DNA of 64,000 nucleotides from Larix kaempferi. Lineage: Eukaryota; Streptophyta; Pinopsida; Pinales; Pinaceae. The stretch lies in the NCBI GenBank assembly GCA_027924585.1, contig BSBM01000125.1, forward strand, positions 1,183,001 to 1,247,000. The letters run 5' to 3'. Position 1 is the first letter of the stretch. Every line of letters begins with the position of its first letter. Positions 46,701 through 58,734 of this stretch are shown here, piece after piece. Below the pieces are notes generated by a model, which saw only the letters and a program-made list of their open reading frames with translations, ran no database searches and had not been told where the DNA came from. The position numbers and the translations under genes are program-made.

Positions 46701-49440
46701 ATTTCCTTCTTCCCAAAATTTTAAGTAATGAAGCATGATTCTTCTTGATTACCTTCATGCGGTTTGATGTCATATTAACTGCTACTTTATGTAATTTCTG
46801 GTTCCTCGAATTTTGTTGGTTCCTCCATTCACACTAACTCCCACACGATTGCATATTTGTGAAAGGAAGGGGTGATAGAAGTTGATAGACCCATCCATTA
46901 ATATTAATCATGATCATAATAATACAAACATAAATTCCCCTTGCATCATCCATTCTTCTCCGACCGCTGATTTTACCCTCCCTCCATGGCTTCATGCGGC
47001 GAATTGAGAATTCACATGTTTGTTTGATTATGGTTACAATTGATATACCCTTTAACCATAATTGAAGTATAAAATGAAGAATACAAGGTTAATGCATTTA
47101 TATTTTACTTAGATTTCCATTAATTCTTAGTGTTTCCACCACCTCCCTTGTGGCAAGATTTGCCTGATTATCTTTATTTAGTTAATAAATTTTTACTTTG
47201 CATGAAATTTCAATTTTGTGAAAAATGCTTCCTTTGACTGAATATATGAAAAATATACACAAATAGGGAAAGTTTACAAAAGAAAGTGGACCATGTGGGT
47301 GACTAGCACATGATAAAAATAGTAGGCTTCAAAAACCATTAATGCTACCAAAATTGACATAGATCATCTAGTATAAATATATTTCCTCCTAGCCATAGTA
47401 ATTTTAATCGAATATCCTCATAGAGCCAATTGGTCATAATCATTTAAATCAAATGTACTCATAGGGCCACTTGGATGAATAACAAAAATATTCTTAGTCT
47501 AAAAAAAGATGACATTAAGACATATCAAGTTTGGTAGTGCAAGAGTTAGAAAGTTATCATTCAATATCCATGTTGGAAGGCTACGTCAAGTTGTGGTGAT
47601 GCTCTCTCCTCTCTCACACAACTCCACCAACTTTGTATCTTGGATTTCCTTTGCTATGATGAGTTTTCCAATAATGAATAGAAGGGGAGACCGAGTTAGT
47701 AGGAGTATCCCTATAGTGTGGTCACTCATGCTACTATTGTAGTCCCATCTAATCCTAATTTTTTTTTGTATATCAACTAGCTCTTTTCCATGGATCTTTG
47801 TAATTTTGTTCATGCATTCTATCCATCGATAATGATTGGATCTATAATGTACATGAGAAACTGCAAGTCTTGGACATTATGGATGTGCTTAATATATAGT
47901 TTGACTTGCAATGATAATATTTGTTGGAGAAACTACCTACAAGAAGCACACACAATATCCAACATTGCAGTTGGTAGACAATCTAGCCCAAATTATTCTA
48001 ACGATGAATTCGTATCCTTCAAATGCAACCAAAGGTTCTCCAAATAAACTCACACTATATCCAAATCTTAATGCTCCAAATGATTCCTTTCTCATAACTG
48101 TGTTTCTCTATCCAAAGAGACATTGGCCAACAATATGTGTAACTAATGGTGACCTTATTAAAGCTACTTATGAATTTGCTTATCCTGAAGAACATTATAC
48201 ATAAATTTATCCATGGTTGAAGTGAGCCATTTGTAACAAAATTTGGAGTAGATTATCTATCCACATTTACTACTTGGTCTAATGCACTATGTTAAGGACC
48301 CCCTAGTGCACACCAATTCAACAATAAACCATTGGCAGTAGACTGTTCAAATTGCATCCACATATATGCTTCTAAATTAGGGTTAGGATACAATCATTTG
48401 AAGGCTTGGAGGACCCTCTCTTGTATGACATCAATCAAGTAGATCTAACAAATAAATCCCCTTGGTAGACCCTCAACACAGCTTGATAAAAACTACGGTC
48501 TTGTGCCAACTGCTCAATCTGCAACATAATCGATAACATAGTTGTGGTGATGGTTGGAGTAGTCCCTCTCAGAGTAAATATCTTCTAGTCTTTATCTTCC
48601 TCTTAGCATCCTTCTTGGTGTGTAATCCTCCCACTGCTCTTCATTTTCTAGAAATTCATTCATACCATGAGAGTAGTGGTTTGGATAATCATCTTTACCA
48701 GAACTACATACCCCTACACCCGTGCTCAAACCTCCAATGCACTCTCTATAAATTCTTTATGTGTGGTTCCCACAAGATTGTTGTTATGGAAAAAATTACA
48801 CAAGTGGACTCTTCCACTTGGTGAGGGGATAAGCCTTGTAGGTTTCTTCAAGGCCTCAGTCCTTGGAGCCCCTTTTGGATGGTTGGTATTCCTCCAGGTG
48901 ATCTTGCAAGATATTGTTAGTGTAGTTCACATTCAAACATAAAAATTTTGATGAAAATAAAATAAAAGAGATGGGGGAAAGATGAAAAATCCAACAACAA
49001 CCCAAAGGTATGCTAAACCACTCTTGTATTGGCCAATGGAATAGTTGTACAACACCTAGGAGGTGAAGGATTCAAGGGAATCCAACAATATCCCTTAGGG
49101 AGGCATTTCTTGTCCAAACTAAATAATAAGTAGGTGGAAGAATAATGGAGAGAAACACTTTCCCCTTGATGGTAGGTGGCAAGAAAGCTTGGAAATGCTT
49201 ATAATGGTAGGAAATTGTGGGCTATGAGGAAGATCAAACTCAAATCCAATAACATAACCTTGCTGTAATTTTTATCTATCAAATGTATGACAATGGATTC
49301 CTTTTATAGGACAAGAGGTGGCCAACAAACAACTAGACAAATGTGAACTCTCCTCCTTCATGAATCAGTTCCAAGGTACACAAGGGGGTTGATTAATGCC
49401 ACCAAGTGTGTGAGGAGCCGAATTCTGATCCTTGGGGAGG
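46701..49440. other. AT-rich sequence without recognised genes
   Basis: Short ORFs only (47509-47742, 47911-48204 and 48615-48942 on plus; 47586-47813 on minus), none with a known motif. No repeat boundary was found. A degraded element is likely but unproven. Confidence 0.4.
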
Positions 49441-52254
49441 ATTGAGATTTTAATGTGCCATTGGGCTTGAGTGGTCCCTCCATTTTTATAGTAGCGTGTC
49501 TATTGACGGAAAATCCACTTGGGTGTAGCGCGAGAATTGTCAGGTAACTTGCGTTGTAGCGCGGGTCAACTGTGTAATACCCATGCTACCCTTTGAACTC
49601 ATGGACTCATGCTGTGTTTTGGATATGTTGAGGATGCCTATGGTGAGATTCATTCTTTATGTTGATGACGCTTTACTAGATGAATCACTGAAATGTTTCG
49701 TGTGTGTGATAATGCATCATGTTTTCTATTATTTCTCTCATGTTCTGTAGGATGAAGCATATGTGGAAAAAATAAGGTTCTCCCATAGGGGAAGAGTGTT
49801 GGTGACGACCGTTGGAGCTGTAATAACGAATAATTTTTTTATACAAACAAGGCGGGCATACCCATGCTCGTGAAATGTTTTCAAAGTGATTACAATGAGA
49901 GAGTACAAAGGTGTCGACTCTACTATACTGCTGGGTCATGGTTGAAGGTGTCTTGAATCCATGTTAGAGTAAATTCCCCCGTAGCTACTTCGCAATATTG
50001 AAGAAGTGGAACTGCTGGTGACCATGATGAACCCACTGTGGTGGGGGACTAAAATTGGTATGTAAATATTCTTGAGGGATTCACCGTATCGAATAGACTG
50101 TTATCATGATTTCCAAATGTGAACACTTCTACCTTCAAAAGTACATTCCCTCCTGATGCGATGATGTGTTTACGTCAAGCATAGAGGAAACCACGTAGTT
50201 AGGGAGCACTAATGGATTTCCCTACTAAGTTCGAGGTGATCCCTTGTAGTGATTAAAATGGATCCCAGGGTACAACTACAACTACTGCAACTCTCACAAT
50301 ATAGTGTTTTGACGTCAACGAGAGCTGAAGTACATGATAGGAAAAGAGTCTTATCTTTAGAAATGGGATCATATTGTAGCCAACTGGTGGACGGACGAAC
50401 CTGACACAACACTAGTTGATAAGCGTGGGGCTCATAACTTTCTTTGATCGATGTAAACGTGGGGAATGGGGACGGCAAATTTTCTTTTAGAACGGTACAG
50501 ATTGAAATGGAAGGGGACAAACCACAAATGAAAGGGCTTTTATGGAGACGCAAAACGAAGGGTAATGGTATCCGGTAAAACAGATACTGCTGAACATATG
50601 TAGACTCAAATACATCGATCAAAGGAGACCATGGGTTACTTCCAAAATAATATGGTGTTCCCTCAATGTGAGGTGATGCAAGAACTGTTTGTATATAAGG
50701 AATGTTGGTGAGGTCCCCATAGTTTTGTGTGTGTTAGGGGACCAATTTGATGATGGGTGGATTCCCCATGATTTTGAGTGGATCGGGGGACACTTTCCAT
50801 TGATGAAGTGAGGTCTAATTTACAGATGCGAAGACAGGTGCCCCAAGAAATGGTGATATGTAGTATATTCCTGCAGGATAATTAAATAGAACTGGTTGCT
50901 TCTGATGGTGGGGGGCCCATGGGTGTCTTTGTGGAGGTGATGATATGAGGGGGTTTGTGAATGGTAAAGTGCTCATGGAGGTATGAGGGGGATTTATGAA
51001 TCGTTCTTGTAACTTGTGCCAAGGGATTTGAAGTGTGTGTGCTTGGTGGAGTAAATGCGCAAAAATGATACTCTAAGGGAGGGTTATTCCAAATTTGGTC
51101 ACATTACTTGGACTTGTGGCGGTCGACATCATGGGTGTCAACTGATGACGGGGATGGAAATGGTGCGCACACCCATGGGGGAACATGCTATTCATGGAAA
51201 TGATTTTGATGGCACATAAAGGCCATGAATGGGGAACCTATGGTTATCAACGAGAATACTGGGATATGCAATGTAAACGGAGGGAAAATAGTGTTTATAT
51301 TCCAGTTTCAAAATGATACCCGTGGTAGGGTGTGTGCCCATTGTTGTTAGATAATAGGAGGCTCTATAATGTCCTGATTACGGTCCTGCACATATGGCGC
51401 ACATACCAAAGTGTAGTAAAGTACATAGCCAAGGTATTGACAATGCAGAAATCAAAGAACCAAAACATCACGTACCTGTGGGGTACCTGGATAGGAAAAT
51501 CATGTCCTGGTGACATTAGTGGGAATCTAGATTGGTTGGTTCGATGTTAAATATCTCGAAGTGATGGTTGTTGTGGTGCAAACGGTTTTGGAAACGGAGT
51601 TACGATTTATCCGTGGCATCAATGTGAAGTTTGGGTCAAATGAGTATAAAATATGCATGGCTTCCACTTTTGGAAATCATTTGTACTTTGTGCAACCGAC
51701 CTCCTAGAGTACCATTTGAGCAATTATGGGAGATTCTGTGCACCATTCGGTGAGCTGGGACTACTAAGAATGCCTCACCCTTTGACTCTTTGATTTTTTC
51801 CAGGTAGATTTAGGTAGGGGGGTCCCCTGGATGGACATGGTGTATTTTTGATGATTTTCGGGATGCTGAGCGGGATTTTGAGAAAATCCCTCGTGGCCAC
51901 GTGATATTTTGGGAAAATATCGCGCTGTCCTAGAATGTGAGTTTATGGAAATCGCGTGCGATGTATCACACTCTGTAGTGCAAAAGAAATTAACCATGTT
52001 ACTCGTAGCACGTGACATATGTGCGTTGGCCACGCGTTGGTTGTAGCGCGGCTATTCCTAGAAAAATCATGCTACCTGTGAGGCTAAGGTGTATAACTCC
52101 TGCGCGCTGGTTCTACGTGGCCGAACCTTGTATTAGCCGTGCTACACACAGATGTCTTATAAAGTTTTGTGCTATGCGTGGGTCTTCTTAGGGAATCCCA
52201 CTCTACTGATTTGATGTAGCTATTGAGTGATTATTTCCATGTGCAGGTGGTTTC
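49441..52254. other. Leader-like region with GTAGCGCGG word clusters upstream of an accessory ORF
   Basis: 49495-49580 has GTGTAGCGCGAG, TTGTAGCGCGGG and CCCATGCTACCC. 51880-52150 has TATCGCGC, CGTAGCACGTG, TTGTAGCGCGGC, ATCATGCTACC, CTGCGCGC and GCCGTGCTAC. Between them the DNA has no clear gene. The minus-strand ORF 50209-50622 (137 codons, Ser/Pro/His-rich) resembles the loose start of Tat gag but lacks a diagnostic motif. The second cluster ends about 100 bp before the accessory ORF remnant. Confidence 0.45.
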
Positions 52255-53132
52255 TTAGCACATTGGCACACGTTCGGGATGTGGAGTGGAGGGAGAGGGA
52301 GTTTGATGACCTCTGAGAAATTGTGTTGGCCGAATAGGGGGTGACCGATGCGTTATGGGATGCTGGGCTCTTGAAGTTCTTCAAGATCCCTATGATGTGG
52401 TCATCTAGATATCTCTTATGGAGGCTACTGGACATGTGGGATATTGACCACAGGGTGTTCCAGGTGGTTGGTGAGGACCTAATTATCACTACTCAAGATA
52501 TCTATTTTTTGATGGGGTTGAATCCCCGAGGGGTGAGGGAGCCTCTCCCACCATAATTGGTGGGGGAGTCGATCCATACCTTAGTGGATCGGTATTATGA
52601 TGGTGACTAGATTTTGGTGAACTATGGTGGCATGTTAGTGATCCATATGAGGGATCTACTCGTGGAGGTTGTGGCAGCATCCATTGTTCGTGTGTTGGGG
52701 GCTACATTCTCCAACCAGATTAAAGGAGGCCAACTCCAGTTGGTGGAGAGGGTGGTGGTTGGGTATCTTATAGCCCGAGACTCATTGATGTTGTTGTCCT
52801 TGATGCAACAAATGTCATATTTGCGACAGGGTGCGGGGAGATGCACCTTCTTCTACGGTAGTGTATCATGCTCATACTTCTTCGAGTGCTATTCGTATTT
52901 GAGGCCACGGGTCATGGTGCCTTAGAGGGGGCCATGAGATCCGCATATGGCATTATGGGGGTGTATTATGCCATGTTTTGGTGGTGGGCCCGTGGGGGAA
53001 TTTTTTATGCCACAGGTGTTGGATGTATGGGAGGGCCACATATTTTATACCTCAAAGTCTCACTTTGAACGCCATTTCAAGTCTTCATGTTGTATCACCA
53101 TGCAGAACCTAATGGTATTACCTCCTAACAAG
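52255..53132 (+). pseudogene. Second Tat-type accessory ORF (plant-mobile-domain-like), interrupted
   Basis: The plus strand encodes WREREFDDL, GVTDALWDAGLLKFFKIP, LLWRLLDMWDIDHRVFQVVG, TTQDIYFLMGLNPRGV and LVERVVVGYLIARDSLMLLS. In another frame it continues PQVLDVWEGHIFYTSKSHFE to the boundary at 53132. It aligns in outline with the antisense ORF of Tat-1 at 6844-8119. In-frame stops occur near 52315, 52335, 52554 and 52610, plus a shift near 52925. The reading ends where a Tat LTR begins, so its 3' part was displaced beyond the window. Confidence 0.6.
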
Positions 53133-54070
53133 TGTTGAGACTTAATTCTACCTTGTTGGTCCCCTCCTTGGCCTTCCATGGATACAAATCCAACTCAACA
53201 TTGCTGAATTCCACCTCATTGAGCCAAAATCCATCTCATTGATCCCACTTTACCATTATTTTCATGCCCTACTAGTGGTGCAAGGCACGAAAATTCATCA
53301 TTTTCGTGCCCTGTATGCCTGTAGGGGCATGAAAATCACGACATTTTCGCACTATGCTCAGTGCATGGGGCACGAAAATTCCTCAACAAACTCTTGGCCT
53401 AGATTATGTATATTAGCTTCAGGGATATTTTCTTGGGATTGGGATTCCCCTCGAATCCTACCTCACCCTCCCTCTTTGGCCTGGTTGAACCCCTTGATCC
53501 ACCATTTGCTCACCTAGATCCACCTTCCTCTCTTAGTAGTTGGCTTCCCAAATCCTATAAGAAGGAGGCCATCCATCAGCTAAGGGAGAGAAAGTTCAAG
53601 GCATCAAACCTATGGTCTTGGAGGTTTTGCAGAGATAGTAAGGAGGAAGGCTTGGAAGGAGTAATTGCTGCTTGGACATCTAGGGTAATTATGTATTAAT
53701 CTTCTTTGGCTGCCTTTAATATAACTTGGCTTATTCTCCCATGTTATGCTTCTTGATTTTTGATTCAGAATATGTTTCATATGATTTATATCTTAATAAT
53801 TACATCTAGTACTTGGAGATATTGTGTCTTGTCTTGCTCAAACAGGTTCAGATCTTTGGCATCAAGTTTGAAACTGGAGCTAGGACAACCGACAGATCAA
53901 AAGTAAGTTTCACCATCTATTCTCTCTCAGTAATTTGAAATTCATGTATTGTGTTATATCTAGGAGCTTAAGATCCCATTTGTTTCATTGCTATATTAGA
54001 TTAAGCTTGCTCAAATATAGTTTAATCTCTGAGTAGGTTTAACTATCCGTAGGATGAATTTGCTAGAACA
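53133..54070 (+). repeat. 5' LTR of Tat-2
   Basis: 938 bp, TGTTGAGACT...GCTAGAACA. The right edge is set by the PBS; the left edge is the point where the accessory ORF reading stops. A weak TATA (TATAAGAA) is at 53556-53563. 53280-53385 holds GGCACGAAAATT, its complement ATTTTCGTGCC, GGGCATGAAAAT, ATTTTCGCAC and GGGGCACGAAAATT. Confidence 0.6.
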
Positions 54071-54075
54071 AAAAT

Positions 54076-54093
54076 TGGCGAGTCCACTGGGGA
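54076..54093 (+). other. Primer-binding site of Tat-2 (Arg tRNA type)
   Basis: TGGCGAGTCCACTGGGGA, close to the TGGCGACTC...GGGGA site of Tat/Ogre elements and to the Tat-1 PBS at 23651-23668. Confidence 0.78.
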
Positions 54094-56009
54094 TATACCA
54101 GGTTTCATTTTTCCATCATATATTCAAGCTTTGATCCATTATCTCTGTTATTTATCATTGTTTGACCTATACTTACCATTTTGATCCTTATCATTGATTT
54201 CTATGGGTCTGCAAACTTGAGAAATCCATAAATTCCTTCTCATACCTTCGCTCTCATCTCCCTATAGTGAAATTTCGCACCCCTCCTATACACCACAGAG
54301 CGAAAATTATTGGATTTCCATGCCCCCTCAGTGTTCTAAAGCACGAAAATACCCTAATTTCGCACTTGGGTGGTCTTTAAGGGGGTGAAAATTCCTTGTG
54401 TTTTACATTGAGACTTAGATCTTGCTTGGTTGATGTTTGTCTTTGAATTTTGGCTTGATTTTACTTCTCTGATCCTGATCAGATCTATGTGATCCTAGTT
54501 TGATTTATACACTTTTTGGATTTGCTTTTGGACCCCTACTTGGATTATAGAGTGAAATTGTGGAAGTTGTTAGTGAATTGGAAACTAGAATACTATCATA
54601 GTCATTTATACCGTTGTCATAACCTTCTTTAACCTCTATACTTGGTCTGATAATTCACTCTGCTCCTAATATGAAAGTCTAAGAAGTTTGGCTTGGTTTT
54701 CTTGATTACTTGTTCATGGTTTGGATTTTTGAGTTAAAGTGACAAGAGTAAATAAATTTTGCTTGGATTATTTGCTTCTATATTTCAAAAGTGATCATTT
54801 TTGTAATGCAAGGGAATTTTTTTATACACTCGTTTGTATCCTTGAAAGGAGTTTATTGGAAATTTCATTGCTTGGAAAAGAGTCTTTGCATTTTTAAATT
54901 CTTTGAATTGGCTTAGAAACTTTTTCAAGATCCCTTTTTCCTCTTCACTTAAAAGACCAAGTTATTTTTGCAATCATAAGACATATCTTCCATTTACTTG
55001 TCATGCTTTACAATTATTTGAAGTAGAAAAGAAAACAAAGAATCTGTTTTTCGATTAGTTTTTCAATTTATTCATTGTGAAAGAGTAGTTTATTTTTTGG
55101 TTCGGCATATAAAAGGAAAAGTAAAAAGTAAGTGATTTTTCTCTTTTTTGAGAAGTTGTGTTTATGATTTTTATATTTTTGGGAACGAAAGAACTCTCTC
55201 CTTTCGATAGCTAGAACTTTATAGAAAAAAAAGAGTTGCATTGATTCATTCGTATATGCCTGGTTTGAGTCAAGTCTTAACACCATTAAGTTTCACTTCC
55301 ATCACCTCTTGAGTAAAATAACAAGCCCTTAAAATTAATTCCCTAACTAAACACATATTAACCTCATTTGAAGACATAAAAGAGTTGTGTAGTTAGGTAG
55401 GATGTCAGAGATAGGAATCCAAATAATTCCCCCTGTCACTTTACATTTGAGACATAGTTGTTTTCCTTTAGGGTGCTCAAATTCTCTTGTATTTTTTGAC
55501 ACGCTTATACACCAATTTATTGGGAGGGCCTCCCGTTCCATGGGGGTAAGAAATGAGGACTGGTTCCGGATGTAATTTGTGGAATACCACACTCCACTTA
55601 GCGCCTAAGGACATCAATCCATTGTCTTCCTTGTATTTTTCGGCCTCCATACTGGTTGTATAAGGGCTCAAATGCAGAAGCTCCAGTAAACCTTCTCAGA
55701 CGTGTCAAGAATGAGGTATCCTAGTGACCTTCATTATAGGGATCTTTTACCTAGGATCCCTTTTAGTAGAGGGATATCCCTTCATCTTTTGGTCTCTCAC
55801 TTCGTATAATCCGACTTGGATTTCATCACCTTGCGGAGGATACGATATGTTGAGGTCTCCAGACCTTATATAGGAGGATTGTTTGATATTGTATCTTATA
55901 GAGAGTCTTTTATTTTGTAGTGCTGCATTTTGGATTTCTGGCCTTTTTGTTGTAGCTCGCTTACTGTGACATCGGTGTCAGTGTATTTTTTTAGCTTGAT
56001 TTTTGCCTT
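54094..56009 (+). other. Tat-2 leader
   Basis: AT-rich and non-coding. 54250-54410 repeats AATTTCGCACCCC, GCGAAAATTATTGG, AAGCACGAAAATACCC, AATTTCGCACTTGGG and GGGTGAAAATTCC, the LTR words with partial CpG loss. No gag motif appears before about 56010. Confidence 0.55.
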
Positions 56010-57571
56010 GTGCACCTCTTCTTTTTATGGCTCCCCTTTTGCACGCTCGATTGCTTGATGGTTTTTGAGTTCTTTTTTTACGAGACTTCCCCTAGATCAT
56101 TCAGTCGTGTTCCATGGAAGACCAAAGGAAATCATGAAGACAACAAGGGAAGAGTCCCGAACCAGTGCCTAGAACTAGTCTCACGCCACCTTCACATATA
56201 GCCACCCCCCTACTAGAAGACCAGCTGGCCGGGGCGTACTGTCCCACAATCAATAAATACGACACCACCAGTTTCTACGGTACCCCAAACTCATAGCATA
56301 GTCCCAGTAACTAGTGCAGTACCAGAAACCAGTGTAGTACCACATTGGAAACCACTTTAGAACCTGAGGCTAGTGTCCCACCACAAGCCGACATTATGCT
56401 GGATGTTATGATTACTCCGGAAACTAGCATTGATCTAGTAATTCCATCACAAATTGATCTCCCTGAAGGATATATCGAGGTTATCGAGGAATCTGATCAT
56501 TTCCCCTCTATGACGATCCAATTCACTGCAAACTTTAACCAACATTTAGTAAGTTGGTAACCACACCTATCATACCTTCTTATTTGGTTATGCATAGCTA
56601 CGAAGTTGGATCTTCCAGTAATAGATCATTCAGAATGACTTCCCCCGATCTCCCTTCGAGCCATGAAATCATGGAATCCATATGAGCAGAACTTGTTATT
56701 TTAGCCCAAGAACGTGCGTCCACGGACAAATTTAGACATGAAGCTACGCAAATAATGGATTCGAGCTCACAATTCCTACCAATAGCTATGTCTCAAGCGG
56801 TAAATCCCCGTGATTCCGGAGCCCTCCAATCCACCTCCTATGATACTACCTATGGCATTTCATTCGTAGGTCGATCTAAACCCATAGATTGCATCTATTC
56901 TAAACCTTTTCCCGATGACTCGGGGACAGAAAACATCTTTGATCCATCTTCATCATTATGGAATACGACTCTGGGCCAAGCCCTCAATGGTTTCCACACT
57001 TTTCAAGTACCTATGCAATTAATGCCGGAAACTCCCCTTGAACCTTCCCCTCATATTCTACCAAATGAAATATTTGGCTCTCCTTCAGGGAATATTTCTA
57101 CTTAGGGGACAAACTATACTTTCCCATCGCTACCCTCATCATCTAGAATTAGTGCACACTCATCTTCACAAATAAGTACCAATAATGCAACCAGTCAACC
57201 TGCACATTCAATCTCTTCCAATGTTTGCATTGGAAGGCCGTCTATTTCTACTGTTAGAACACCCATTGTGACTGGAAGTCAATCTTCAGCCACAATCTAT
57301 ACTATCTCTAGAGGACAACCATTTATTCATTCCCCAAGTGGAACCAGTAACCAACCTCCTCCGTTTGGACCATCCGCTCTGTGGGGATCACAAATCCCAC
57401 TTATTGGAGGATAACCATTTATTGGTGCCCCAACTGTAAATAGTAACCAACCTCCTCCATCAACATCATCTGCTTCGTGGGGACCACAAACCCAACCTAC
57501 TGGAGGAAATCCCTTTGTTAGTATCCCAAGAGAGACCAAAAACAAATTTCGTCTGTTAGGCCCACTTCCTT
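56010..57571 (+). pseudogene. gag N-terminal remnant of Tat-2
   Basis: Open stretches at 56345-56560 (EASVPPQADIMLDVMITPE) and 56755-57105 (MSQAVNPRDSGALQSTSYD) are acidic to Ser/Pro-rich. From 57113 a further frame gives repeated NQPPP, WG.Q, GG.PF patterns, like the low-complexity start of Tat gag seen in Tat-1. Stops near 56560, 57105 and 57413. It is truncated by the copia LTR at 57572 before the capsid-like core. Confidence 0.45.
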
Positions 57572-58342
57572 TGTAATGTCCCTTTTTTAAAATTTTATTA
57601 AAATGCCCAATTTTTCACTTTTTCCCCAATTTCGACCTTTGACTAGTTTTGATGCCTATGTCTCCAATTTGCCCCAAATGCTCCCAAATATTATGAGAAA
57701 GTATATGAATGATAATAGGACTTGATTATGATGTTCAGGTATGATATATGGCCACCAAAGGACCTCTACAAACTCCCTTAATATTCTGGACAAAGTATGT
57801 AATTTTACTAGCAATTGGAGGTTCAAATCCCCCCAGGGTAATGACTAAAATTTGTTGATGTATATGTAACTTCAGAATGTATTTCATATATATATTTATT
57901 GTACCCTCATAAGAGATGTGTTATTCCTCTATAAGGAAGTGTCGTCATTTGTATTGACAAGTGTCACAAGTACATTAACTTGCCGATGGGTTATTAAACT
58001 ACCTGATGTGGGTGTCGGCCCAATATATATGTAACTGGGGTTATTAGGCTGAGTTAGACAAGTCGGCCCCATAAGTAATTAGGCAGGTCAGGACAAGTAT
58101 AAATAGAGAGTCGAGATTCTCTATTTTGATCATCTCATAACTCAATCTTCTCTCATTCAGAAAGTGGCGCACATTGGAGGAGGAGGATCAGCTGCATAGT
58201 AGGAGACTATCTATTGTCTCATGCTTTTGATTCTTGTGATGCTTGGCATGCTTGATATGATTTTTATGCATTGATATACTGTACATGTTATTCTCTCAGT
58301 AAATATCCTATAGAATATTGAATTAATGCTCAAAATCTAACA
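57572..58342 (+). repeat. 5' LTR of copia-2
   Basis: 771 bp, TGTAATGTCCC...AAATCTAACA. The right edge is fixed by the PBS; the left edge is inferred from TG and loss of gag-like reading. TATA box TATAAATAGA at 58098-58107, the same motif and roughly the same LTR layout as copia-1. The transcript would start near 58130. Confidence 0.8.
58098..58107 (+). promoter_or_regulatory. TATA box of copia-2
   Basis: TATAAATAGA followed by GAGTCGAG, within the 5' LTR about 245 bp before its end. Confidence 0.75.
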
Positions 58343-58354
58343 TGGTATCAGAGC
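58343..58354 (+). other. Primer-binding site of copia-2 (initiator Met tRNA)
   Basis: TGGTATCAGAGC directly after the LTR, a perfect match to the standard plant copia PBS. Confidence 0.95.
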
Positions 58355-58734
58355 TAGCGTGAGAAGAAGACATTGTGCAGGTTCAGAAGCTAGGGCTTCT
58401 TGTTTTTGGGTTTCTTTCCACAGATTTTGGAAAAGTAATATGATGGATTGACTCTCCTCAGCAAGGCAAATCTATCTGTCCAATCAGAATTCAATTATGA
58501 GCACTTTCAGTTTTGACCCTAAAAATTAGGGTTTCCTAAAAAATAGGAATTTCTAAAATCTAAAGACACAGCTGGAAGCTCCTTTGAGAATCAGAAGTTT
58601 GGAGCTTTGGATCAAGATTTTTGGTTGTGTAGATCTCCGGGAAACTAAAACCCTAATCCAGTACCAGATCCAATTTTCAGCAATCAAGTGGTAAGACTCA
58701 ATCTTTTCTATTTCCATTTGAAGTACTTCTTAAG
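58355..58734 (+). other. copia-2 leader
   Basis: 380 bp of untranslated leader with short ATGs but no competing long ORF. It ends at the gag start codon ATG at 58735, chosen because it begins MSHHTKLEDKLEG, the expected copia gag opening. Confidence 0.7.

Larger units (their letters stand above)
53133..57571 (+). mobile_element. 5' part of a plus-strand Tat gypsy element (Tat-2)
   Basis: A 5' LTR (53133-54070), an Arg-type PBS five bases later, a 2-kb leader and a gag N-terminal remnant run up to 57571, where a copia LTR starts. The rest, including pol and the 3' LTR, lies outside the window or is lost, so the LTR boundary rests on TG...CA ends and PBS position only. It interrupts the accessory ORF at 53132. 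Confidence 0.65.
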
